Assembly (NCBI GenBank): GCA_002049885.1 | Contig: MVCS01000120.1 | Coordinates: forward strand, 1-9,293 | DNA from: Planctomycetales bacterium 4484_123 | GTDB lineage: Bacteria > Planctomycetota > Phycisphaerae > SM23-33 | DNA length: 9,293 bases | Direction: 5' to 3' | Shown: one piece after another, positions 1 to 5,932 of the stretch | Layout: every line of letters starts with the position of its first letter | Position numbering within the stretch: position 1 is the first letter of the stretch | Translations under genes and position numbers: made by a program | Notes under the pieces: generated by a model | The model's database searches: none | The model's input: only the letters and a program-made list of their open reading frames with translations | What the model was told of the DNA's origin: nothing

Positions 1-2
1 TC

Positions 3-1601
3 TCAGCCCTCGATGATCCGCATGGCCTCTTCGCGATAGGCGTCCATGACGTAGGGTATGCCGGAGATCCTGGCGGCCTCCTCGGTCAGGGCCATGAGAT
101 CGGACCGGCTGATGGTCTCGATGCGGAAGTTCCGGCTGCCGGCCATGAGTTGCTGAAGGCCGGTCCGCAGCTTGTCAGTGAAGCAATACATGGCCACGGC
201 CCCGAGGGGCATCTCCTCGACGACTTCCCGGCCGTACTTGGCCACCAGCTCCTCGTAACAGATGAAGATCTCCTTCTTGGTGCTGCCGAACTCGCTGATG
301 GTCTTGGGCAGGGCGTTGAGGCCTTCTTGCAGCCACAGGGCGATGTTCTTGCCCACCATGCCCGGGATCATCAGTGCCCGGCCCATGCACACGGCCTTGA
401 CGAACGGGGCCCCCATGGCCAGCACCTTGAAGATGTGGTCCTCGGTGCTGAACCCGCCGGCAATGGCGATGTCTGGCACGAAGGCGCCCTTGGCCTGGAG
501 CTTCCGGCAGAGCTCGTACGCCATGGACTGGAGGTAGAAGGTGGGGACGCCCCATTCGACCATCATCCGCCATGGGCTCATGCCGGTCCCGCCCGGTGCC
601 CCGTCGATGGTCAGCAGGTCCAGCTTGGCGTCCGAGGCCCAGCGGATGGCCATGGCCAGTTCGCGCATGGGATAGGCGCCGGTCTTCAAAGTGATTCGCT
701 TGGCCCCCAGACTGCGCAGGCGCTCCACCTCGGCCATGAATGCCTCTTGGTCCGCGAAGCCCAGCCGGGAGTGCCGCTCGAAGTGTTTCAGCGCGCCGGC
801 CCTGAAGGCGGCCTGGTTGGCCTCCAGCGACGGGTCGGGCGTCACCAGGTAGCCGCGGCGCTGGAGCTCCAGGGCCCGCTCCAGCGAGTCCACCTGGATT
901 TCCCCGCCGATGCACTTGGCCCCCTGACCCCACTTCAACTCGATGCACGCCACCTCCAGCTTGTTGATGACGTACTCGGCCACACCCATGCGGCTGTCCT
1001 CCACGTTCAACTGCACGATGAGGTCGCCGTAACCTTCGTACCAGTGCCGGTACTGCTCGACCCGGCGGGCCATGTCCGGCGAGTGGGCGACCTTCCCATC
1101 GCCGTCCAGCTCCAGGGCCGGGTCTATCCCGCAGACGTTCTCGCCGCAGACCAGGGTAATCCCGGCGATGGCGGCGCCGGCGGCGAAATGCTCCCAGTTC
1201 TTCCGGGCGATGTCGGTGGAGCCCAGGGCTCCGGTGAAGACCGGCAGGCGCATGGTGACCTTGGCATCCGTGCCGTAGGTGGTCTCGGTGCTCACCATGG
1301 GGAACAGCGTGTTGTCCGGAGTGCCAGCCTCTCCGGATGCCAGGCCCTTGGCCCCCAGGGCGTAGCCCTGGATGTTCAGGTGCGAGTAGTCCACCGGGTA
1401 GTCCTTGTCGCCGCCGGCCGTGAGAGTCCCGAACGGACCGGGGTAGAGGACCTCCCGCCCGCGGAAGGATGCCTTGAAGATCTCGCAGTTGCCCCGGCAG
1501 CCGTCGATGCAGCGCGTGCAGATGCCCGAGACCGGCGCCACGCTGCGCGACCGGTTCACGGTCTGGGTCACCTCGTTGGCATTGGGTCGTTCCAGGGTCA
1601 T
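3..1601 (-). CDS. FMN-binding glutamate synthase-family oxidoreductase with N-terminal cysteine cluster
   Basis: A complete 532-residue protein resembling the FMN-binding synthase domain of glutamate synthase (GltB2-like, Glu_synthase family). Visible features: a CX2CX3CX3C cluster at C28, C31, C35 and C39, probably binding an Fe-S centre; ELKWGQGAKCIGG at 221-233; TIDGAPGGTGMSP at 331-343, equivalent to the glycine-rich 'DGGTGASP' segment of glutamate synthases; and AGGFSTEDHIFKVLAMGA followed by CMGRAL at 381-410, the typical TIM-barrel FMN-phosphate region. There is no glutaminase (GATase type 2) domain and no NAD(P)H/FAD subunit nearby, so the amino or electron donor is unknown; true glutamate synthase activity is not shown. 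The ATG at 1601 is chosen because an AGGA Shine-Dalgarno lies 7 nt upstream (1609-1612); a longer in-frame ATG at 1664 lacks this and adds 21 low-complexity residues. The gene is separated from the upstream permease by 241 bp, so it is probably its own transcription unit. Family is confident, substrate is not. Confidence 0.88.
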   Translation of the reverse strand: MTLERPNANEVTQTVNRSRSVAPVSGICTRCIDGCRGNCEIFKASFRGREVLYPGPFGTLTAGGDKDYPVDYSHLNIQGYALGAKGLASGEAGTPDNTLFPMVSTETTYGTDAKVTMRLPVFTGALGSTDIARKNWEHFAAGAAIAGITLVCGENVCGIDPALELDGDGKVAHSPDMARRVEQYRHWYEGYGDLIVQLNVEDSRMGVAEYVINKLEVACIELKWGQGAKCIGGEIQVDSLERALELQRRGYLVTPDPSLEANQAAFRAGALKHFERHSRLGFADQEAFMAEVERLRSLGAKRITLKTGAYPMRELAMAIRWASDAKLDLLTIDGAPGGTGMSPWRMMVEWGVPTFYLQSMAYELCRKLQAKGAFVPDIAIAGGFSTEDHIFKVLAMGAPFVKAVCMGRALMIPGMVGKNIALWLQEGLNALPKTISEFGSTKKEIFICYEELVAKYGREVVEEMPLGAVAMYCFTDKLRTGLQQLMAGSRNFRIETISRSDLMALTEEAARISGIPYVMDAYREEAMRIIEG

Positions 1602-1710
1602 GTCTCTGTCCTTTCCTTGTCGGCCGGCCCGACCCGCTTGTTGCCGCTCAGGCCCGACCGACACCCTCGGCGCCCGGCGGGCGAGTGATCGGCTGGCGGC
1701 GCCCTGTTGT

Positions 1711-1726
1711 TATCGGCTCTACGATA
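1711..1726. promoter_or_regulatory. Inverted repeat TATCG-N6-CGATA, possible operator
   Basis: Perfect 5-bp half-sites TATCG (1711-1715) and CGATA (1722-1726) separated by 6 bp lie about 110 bp upstream of the glutamate-synthase-like gene, in the AT-richer part of the 1602-1842 gap. The shape suits a dimeric repressor or activator, but half-sites this short can occur by chance. A second small inverted repeat, CCCAAT (1743-1748) and ATTGGG (1756-1761), sits close by. I could not identify a convincing -35/-10 pair in this gap. Confidence 0.3.
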
Positions 1727-1773
1727 GGCAGAGTTTGAATAACCCAATCCTGCCCATTGGGCGGAATACGCGC

Positions 1774-1803
1774 TGCTAATAAGGACAAACAGAATTGCTA
1801 ATA
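1774..1803. repeat. Exact direct repeat TGCTAATA, 22-bp period, upstream of the glutamate synthase-like gene
   Basis: TGCTAATA occurs at 1774-1781 and again at 1796-1803, start-to-start 22 bp, about two helical turns. On the gene's strand it reads TATTAGCA twice. The repeats lie in an AT-richer island within GC-rich DNA, upstream of the gene starting at 1601 and just past the end of the permease gene. Same-face spacing suggests a tandem regulator-binding site; this is inference. Confidence 0.4.
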
Positions 1804-1809
1804 TGAATT

Positions 1810-1828
1810 GGCCGGTCAGCAGCCGGCC
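1810..1828 (-). terminator. Weak terminator-like hairpin after the permease gene
   Basis: GGCCGG (1810-1815) and CCGGCC (1823-1828) form a perfect 6-bp stem with a 7-nt loop, 14 nt beyond the permease stop codon on the minus strand. The downstream sequence is AT-rich but has no real T run, so it would be a weak intrinsic terminator or only an mRNA 3'-end stabiliser. Confidence 0.3.
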
Positions 1829-1842
1829 CGCGCAGGGACCCC

Positions 1843-3123
1843 TCACGACGGCTGCGAACCAGGCTGGTCGGCGGCGACGGCAGCCTTGGCCTGGTAGCCC
1901 AGTTGCCTGACGGCCGAGCAGAGGGCCTCGATGTCGAGGTCTTCGCCCATCACGATGGCCGTGCCCGTCCCCAGGTCCACCTCGGCCGAGGTGACCCCGG
2001 GACATCCGACCAGGGCGCGACGGACGCTGGTGGCGCAGTGCGAGCAGGTCATCCCACCAACGAGGAGCCTGGTTCCGGCTGCCGGCTCCGGCTGGCCGCG
2101 GCGCCGTCGCCTGGCCAGCACCGGGACCACCACCGCCCGCGCCAGGATGGCCAGCAGGGCCACCGCGCTGACGTGCTTGACTGTTGCGGGGATCATCCAG
2201 GGCATGGCCGGGGCGGGGCGAACTTGGACCATCCCCAGGATGTAGTCGAGCGTCAGTCCCGCCGCCAGTGCCCCCGCGGCCACAGCGGCCAGGTATATCA
2301 GCGCCGTGCGGCGTCCCAGTACGCGCCAGATGGTGGCGATGGTGGCCGCGTTGGTCGCCGGGCCGGTCATCAGGAACACCAATGCCGCCCCAGGCGAGAC
2401 GCCGCCTTCCAGGACCAGGGCAGCCGCCACGGGCACCGAGGCCGTCGCACAGACGTACACGGGCACGCCGATGAGCAGCATGATCACCATGGCCAGCACC
2501 CCGCCGCCGAGGTAGGGCGCGAAGTAGTCCTTGGGCACCAGCGCCGAGATCAGGGCAGCGACCACCAGCCCGCCCAGCAGGGGCTTGCCGATGTCCCTGG
2601 GCAGGGTTCCGAAGGCGTGCGAGAGCACCCGCCGCAGCTTGCCGTGGCCCTGGTCCCCGGCGGGTCCGTCCGTGGCGGTGGGCCCCGTTGCCGCGTCGTC
2701 CGGTCGCTCAGGACAGAGCGCGGAGGTCAGGGCCCCGCCGGCCAGCCCGCTGACCAGCGCGGCGATGGGCCGGTATATGGCGAACACCCAGCCCAGCAGG
2801 CTGAAACTCACCAGGATGCTGTCCACGCCGTCCTGCGGGGTGGCGATGAGGAAGGCCACGGTGGCTCCCCGGCTGGCACCGCTGCGGCGCAGCGACGCCG
2901 CCACCGGGATCACTCCACAGGAACACAGCGGCAAGGGCACGCCGAAGGCCGCCGCCTTGAAGACCGGCCAGAGACCCCGCCCGCCAAGGTGACGTTCGAT
3001 CAACCGCGGCGAGACAAGTACCGAAAGCGCCCCGGCCGCCACGAACCCGAACAGCAGCCACGGCGCCATCTCCGCCAGCACCCGCCAGAAGTCCAGTGGT
3101 ATGTTCCTGAGCAACTCGGACAA
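1843..3123 (-). CDS. SO_0444-type Cu/Zn efflux permease with C-terminal HMA metal-binding domain
   Basis: A 426-residue multi-pass membrane protein of the ArsP_1/DUF318 permease family, SO_0444-like subgroup annotated as Cu/Zn efflux transporters. The signature PLCSCGVIPVAASLRRSGAS begins at residue 65 and is followed by FLIATPQDGVDSI (91-103); the second half repeats the theme with VPVYVCATASVPVAAA (220-235) and FLMTGPATNAATI (250-262). A charged loop at about 137-180 separates two membrane bundles. A basic linker (338-342, RRRRR) leads to a soluble HMA domain at about 352-415 with the metal-binding motif GMTCSHC (357-363; C360 and C363). The start codon is TTG, supported by GGAG 6 nt upstream. 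Likely role: export of a soft metal ion (Cu, Zn or similar) across the inner membrane, with the HMA domain capturing or sensing the ion. The substrate cannot be read from sequence. No ArsR- or CsoR-type regulator is adjacent. Confidence 0.9.
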   Translation of the reverse strand: MSELLRNIPLDFWRVLAEMAPWLLFGFVAAGALSVLVSPRLIERHLGGRGLWPVFKAAAFGVPLPLCSCGVIPVAASLRRSGASRGATVAFLIATPQDGVDSILVSFSLLGWVFAIYRPIAALVSGLAGGALTSALCPERPDDAATGPTATDGPAGDQGHGKLRRVLSHAFGTLPRDIGKPLLGGLVVAALISALVPKDYFAPYLGGGVLAMVIMLLIGVPVYVCATASVPVAAALVLEGGVSPGAALVFLMTGPATNAATIATIWRVLGRRTALIYLAAVAAGALAAGLTLDYILGMVQVRPAPAMPWMIPATVKHVSAVALLAILARAVVVPVLARRRRRGQPEPAAGTRLLVGGMTCSHCATSVRRALVGCPGVTSAEVDLGTGTAIVMGEDLDIEALCSAVRQLGYQAKAAVAADQPGSQPS

Positions 3124-3129
3124 TGTCGG

Positions 3130-3133
3130 CTCC
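3130..3133 (-). promoter_or_regulatory. Shine-Dalgarno GGAG deciding the TTG start of the permease
   Basis: On the minus strand GCGGAG is followed by 6 nt and then TTG at 3123-3121. No in-frame ATG or GTG lies between the upstream stop (3177-3175) and this TTG, and the next ATG falls at residue 19, inside the first membrane segment region. The SD therefore supports TTG initiation. Confidence 0.6.
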
Positions 3134-3264
3134 GCGCAACAACGAGGCCCGCGAATTCCGGATTCCTCACGGGCTCATTGTAGGCGTCCAAAGCTGGCCT
3201 CGAGGCGTGCTCCTCGGGATAGGCAGGGCGTGCCAGAACCGTCGGCCGGGCCGCGTGCATGGTG

Positions 3265-3305
3265 AAAAAATAGTGCCCGAGCGGGACAGGTCGTCCCGCC
3301 CGGGC
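3265..3305 (-). terminator. Strong intrinsic terminator of dnaA
   Basis: Read on the minus strand, a 13-bp stem (3305-3293 with 3287-3275; one G-U pair, otherwise perfect) closes a 5-nt loop (GACCT). It is followed by ACTA and then six T residues (A6 at 3265-3270 on the plus strand). It lies about 45 nt past the dnaA stop codon and 142 nt before the permease start, so dnaA and the permease are separate transcription units. Confidence 0.9.
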
Positions 3306-3349
3306 GCCCCTCCCTGGAAAGCACAGCCGCGCCGGCGCCGTCCGGCGCG

Positions 3350-4762
3350 TCAGCCGATCTGTTCGTTCAGCAGGGCCAGCAGGTCCTTGATGCGCATTGC
3401 CTTCGGCCCGGCGGGGGTTGACCACCGGCAGGTGGCATTCTCGGCCAGCATCTTCTTCACGCGCTGCACGGCCAGTACCACAGAGGAGTGGTTCTTGCCC
3501 ATGGACCGCCCGATCTCCGGGAAGCTCATCCGGGTGTGGCGCCGAGCCAGGTACATGGCCACAGCCCGGGCCAGGCTGACAGTGTGGAGCCGCCGGCTGG
3601 AGTGCAGGTCGGCCGGCGTGATCCCGAAGAAGGCCGAGACCACCGTCTCGATGTCTCCCAAGGTCACTGCGCCGTGCGTCTGTACGAGGTGGTCGGCCAG
3701 GGCCTCGCGTGCCATCTCCAGGCTGACCTGCTGGCCGGTCAGGCCGGCCACGGCCGCTAGTTTCACCAGCGCGCCTTCCAGCTCGCGCACCGAGCCGCGA
3801 ATCTGTTCGCCGATATAGGTCAGGACCTCCGGCGGGACCTCCACCTTCAGCCGGGCCGCGTAGCGCCGGAGGATCTCCATCCGGGTGCTCCGGCCGGGCG
3901 GGTCGATCCGCACCACCATGCCCGATAGGAAACGGCTGACGAGCTGGTCGGTGAGCTGGCCCAGCATCTTGGGGTGGGCGTCGGAGGCCATCACTACCTG
4001 CTTGCCGGCCGCATCAATGGCATTGAAGGTGTGCAGGAATTCCTGCTGGGTGGCCTTCTTGGCGGCGAAGAAGTGCACGTCGTCGATGGCCAGCAGGTCC
4101 AGGTGTCGGTAGCTCCGGTGGAATTCGCCGGTGCGCTTCCTGCGGACGGCCTGCACGAACTGATTGGTGAACTGCTCGGCGGTGATGTACTTCCATGCGC
4201 AACGCCGCGTGGCCGGCGACTCGGCGACCGCCCGGCAGATGCCCTGGAGCAGGTGCGTCTTGCCAACCCCGCAGCCCCCGTGGATGAACAGCGGGTTGTA
4301 CGGCGCCTTGCCGGTGCGGGCGACCTCCAGGGCCGCCGAGTAGGCCAGCCGGTTGGAGGGCCCGGTGACGAAATCCTCCAGGCGGTACTGGAGCCGGCAG
4401 GTGGTAACCGCGGCGGCCCGCGCCGCACCGCCCCGGCCGCGGGCCACCAGGACCGCCTGGGCGTCCAGTTGTCGGCGCCGCAGCCGCCCGCTCAGGTCGG
4501 GGTCCACGTTGATGAGCAGTTGCAGCTTGCGTCCGGTGACCTCGGCTGCCGCGGCGCTGATCGCATCGGCGAAGTGCCGTTCGATCCAACTGGCGATGAA
4601 CATGTTGGCCGCACCCAGCTTGACGTGTCCGTTCTGCACCAGCAGGGACGTGCCATGCTTGAACCAGGCGTTGAACTTCTGCGTGCCGATGCGCCGGTGC
4701 AATGCCGCGAGGATCTCCTTTGCCTGGCCAGTGGGCGCGCGCATAGTGCCCGTTCCGCTCAT
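3350..4762 (-). CDS. dnaA: Chromosomal replication initiator DnaA
   Basis: A 470-residue AAA+ initiator that binds DnaA boxes and unwinds the origin. Domain I is about 13-85 (ILAALHRRIGTQKFNAWF-like start), followed by a short linker. Domain III has Walker A GGCGVGKTH (162-170), Walker B LLAIDD (223-228), sensor I ASD (259-261), arginine finger SRF (R277), and sensor II GSVRELEGAL (323-332, R326). Domain IV, about 370-440, carries the helix-turn-helix with YLARRHTRMSFPEIGRSMG and the DNA-contact signature GKNHSSV (422-428). That signature differs from the common G(R/K)DHTTV by Asp to Asn and Thr to Ser, conservative changes. The ATG at 4762 has a GGGAC-type Shine-Dalgarno about 7 nt upstream; Met7 is a possible alternative. 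A sigma70-type promoter lies at 4876-4904, giving a leader of roughly 105 nt, and a perfect DnaA box is 20 bp further upstream, suggesting autoregulation. A strong terminator follows the gene. Confidence 0.97.
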   Translation of the reverse strand: MSGTGTMRAPTGQAKEILAALHRRIGTQKFNAWFKHGTSLLVQNGHVKLGAANMFIASWIERHFADAISAAAAEVTGRKLQLLINVDPDLSGRLRRRQLDAQAVLVARGRGGAARAAAVTTCRLQYRLEDFVTGPSNRLAYSAALEVARTGKAPYNPLFIHGGCGVGKTHLLQGICRAVAESPATRRCAWKYITAEQFTNQFVQAVRRKRTGEFHRSYRHLDLLAIDDVHFFAAKKATQQEFLHTFNAIDAAGKQVVMASDAHPKMLGQLTDQLVSRFLSGMVVRIDPPGRSTRMEILRRYAARLKVEVPPEVLTYIGEQIRGSVRELEGALVKLAAVAGLTGQQVSLEMAREALADHLVQTHGAVTLGDIETVVSAFFGITPADLHSSRRLHTVSLARAVAMYLARRHTRMSFPEIGRSMGKNHSSVVLAVQRVKKMLAENATCRWSTPAGPKAMRIKDLLALLNEQIG

Positions 4763-4875
4763 GGTTAGTCCCTTTCCCAGCTCGGATGGGGACGACAGGA
4801 CTGCCCGCCACGCCGAACCGGCTGGCGTGAGCCAGTAGGCCGCCCTCGGATCCCTCGACGACCACCGACAAGCGG

Positions 4876-4904
4876 ACTGTACCGCCGAAGGCGAATTGCG
4901 TCAA
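4876..4904 (-). promoter_or_regulatory. Sigma70-type promoter of dnaA
   Basis: On the minus strand TTGACG (4904-4899), a 17-bp spacer, then TACAGT (4881-4876). This is close to consensus, at the optimal spacing, pointing at dnaA with predicted transcription start near 4869. The roughly 105-nt leader contains a small CTGGC/GCCAG hairpin (4822-4835). Confidence 0.75.
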
Positions 4905-4924
4905 CGGCGTATTGGCCCGGATTC

Positions 4925-5012
4925 TTATCCACAGGAGGACAAGGGCCGGAGGTCAAGAAACTTGGCGGCCGAAATTTTTTTTCGTCCACCGATTATGCAC
5001 AACTCATCCACC
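4925..5012 (+). other. Candidate replication origin (oriC): DnaA boxes and T-rich tract
   Basis: Two perfect matches to the DnaA-box consensus TTATNCACA occur in 77 bp: TTATCCACA (4925-4933) and TTATGCACA (4993-5001), same orientation. The second is flanked on both sides by related 9-mers: TCGTCCACC (4982-4990, 6 of 9 matches) and TCATCCACC (5004-5012, 7 of 9), giving three starts exactly 11 bp apart. Immediately before this trio is AAA followed by T8 (4972-4982), by far the most AT-rich run in the region and a possible unwinding element. The site lies directly upstream of dnaA, and flanking intact genes point away from it. Alternative: an extended dnaA autoregulatory site with no origin function. 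The number of boxes is small compared with many oriC regions. Confidence 0.65.
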
Positions 5013-5014
5013 GA

Positions 5015-5033
5015 GAGGCCCCAAGCGGGCCTC
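5015..5033 (-). terminator. Hairpin at the end of the broken GNAT gene, weak terminator candidate
   Basis: GAGGCCC (5015-5021) and GGGCCTC (5027-5033) make a perfect 7-bp stem with a 5-nt loop, overlapping the GNAT stop codon (5032-5034). No T tract follows on either strand within the next bases, so termination would be weak. It sits beside the DnaA-box array and might instead insulate it from transcription. Confidence 0.35.
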
Positions 5034-5741
5034 AATGACCTGCCCCGACCGTCCCTGGAGCCAATCTCAGATATACCTCTCGGCGCCCGACCTCCTGGAA
5101 GCCCTCGCTGCGGTAGAGGCTCACCGCCGGCGCGTTTGCCGCGTCCACGGCCAGGCCCAGGGCCGACCGCCGGCGCCGGGCCGTCGCCGCCAGCGCTCGC
5201 CGCACCATGGCCCGGCCGATGCCACGCCGGCGCCACTCCGGGCGGACGCCCAGGTAAACCACCTCGCACTCGTCCGGCCGGGCCGCCGAGTCGTTCACCA
5301 ACACGCAGCCGACGATCTCATCGCCAGCCAGGGCCATGAACCAGCACTCCGGACAAAACCTGCCGCTGGCCTTGTGCCCGGCCACCACGTCCTCCAGGCT
5401 GCGGCCGGCAGCAGGCACTGGACGAAGGCGACGCCCCTGTCCAGGGTGGCAAGTGTCAGTTCGGCCAGCAGACGAACCAGGACCGCCATGTCCGCCACGG
5501 TGACGGGCGGGGAATAGTACACCACGGCGGTTCGGCCGGGGCTGGTGACGGTGATGGCGGCCGCCCGAGGGGCTCCGCGGTCGCGCGCCCACCAGAACAG
5601 GCACTCCTCGCCGCTCGGTCCGCTCAGCAGGGCCCTCAAGGCACCGGCCAGGCCGCAGGGGCAGGCCGGCCCGGCCAGCAGGGCAAGGGCCGCTTCCTGG
5701 CGGCGCTGAGGGACGGGCTCGATCCGCAGCATGGCCATCAT
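5032..5741 (-). pseudogene. GNAT-family N-acetyltransferase, disrupted by frame change and probable internal deletion
   Basis: Two reading frames together spell one GNAT protein. The first (from ATG ATG GCC ATG near 5741 down to about 5412) gives about 110 residues resembling an N-terminal degenerate GNAT half (ECLFWWARDRG, TAVVYYSPPV, VAFVQCLLPA). The second (about 5400 to the stop at 5034-5032) gives about 120 residues with the acetyl-CoA-binding half: WFMALAGDEIVGCVLV, ECEVVYLGVRPEWRRRGIG (the RRRGIG pyrophosphate-binding motif), then LAVDAANAPAVSLYRSEGF. Joining them needs one extra base, or loss of 3n+1 bases, near 5395-5415. In planctomycete relatives as I recall them, some 70-80 residues lie between the 'LLPA' and 'SLEDVVAGH' segments and are absent here, which favours a real deletion over a simple sequencing slip. 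The C-terminal half alone could still make a short GNAT from an internal start. Substrate unknown. No good Shine-Dalgarno is seen at 5741. Confidence 0.7.
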
Positions 5742-5841
5742 GTTAGGCTTCTGGACCGGAGATGCAACGAGCGGCCCTGAGGGACGCTCGCCGCCCCGGC
5801 CGTCGGCCTGCGGGGCGGGAGATTTGTGTCTTTCTCGGCCG

Positions 5842-5870
5842 TTGACAGGCCCGCGGGCTTGTCGTAGCCT
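5842..5870 (+). promoter_or_regulatory. Promoter of the secreted-protein gene
   Basis: TTGACA (5842-5847, perfect -35), a 17-bp spacer, and TAGCCT (5865-5870, weak -10 with the T, A and final T conserved). Predicted start about 55 nt before the ATG at 5933. The -10 also lies in a small inverted repeat CGTAG-CCTA-CTACG (5863-5876). Confidence 0.55.
5844..5863. promoter_or_regulatory. 20-bp near-perfect palindrome overlapping the -35, candidate operator
   Basis: GACAGGCCCGCGGGCTTGTC is a palindrome with one mismatched pair (5848/5859). It covers part of the -35 hexamer and most of the spacer, so a dimeric protein bound here would block RNA polymerase. No T run follows on either strand, so it is not a normal intrinsic terminator. 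No regulator gene in the window can be paired with it. Confidence 0.45.
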
Positions 5871-5932
5871 ACTACGTCAGCAAGGCGGCGCTGCCCGTTC
5901 GGAGCCGGAGCGGGCGGGCAAGGAGCATTGGC

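Noticed and set aside
1602..1664. Longer N-terminus for the glutamate-synthase-like protein
   Set aside because: No Shine-Dalgarno at the ATG at 1664, whereas the ATG at 1601 has a good AGGA at 7 nt; the added residues are charged and low-complexity.
150..1688. 512-codon open frame on the plus strand
   Set aside because: It is entirely antisense to the clear glutamate-synthase-family gene; its translation is low-complexity (H, L, G, P-rich), typical of GC-rich shadow frames.
1903..3183. 426-codon open frame on the plus strand
   Set aside because: Antisense to the metal permease; translation rich in R, G, H and Q with no motif.
3124..3264. Promoter for the permease (TACAAT on the minus strand at 3182-3177)
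   Set aside because: The -10 looks good but no -35 is found at 16-18 bp, so I do not list it as a feature. A short CGAGG-N6-CCTCG repeat (3201-3216) was also seen but is too weak to call.
5395..5415. Programmed ribosomal frameshift in the GNAT gene
   Set aside because: No slippery heptamer is seen at the junction, and a segment expected from relatives seems missing, which a frameshift alone would not explain.
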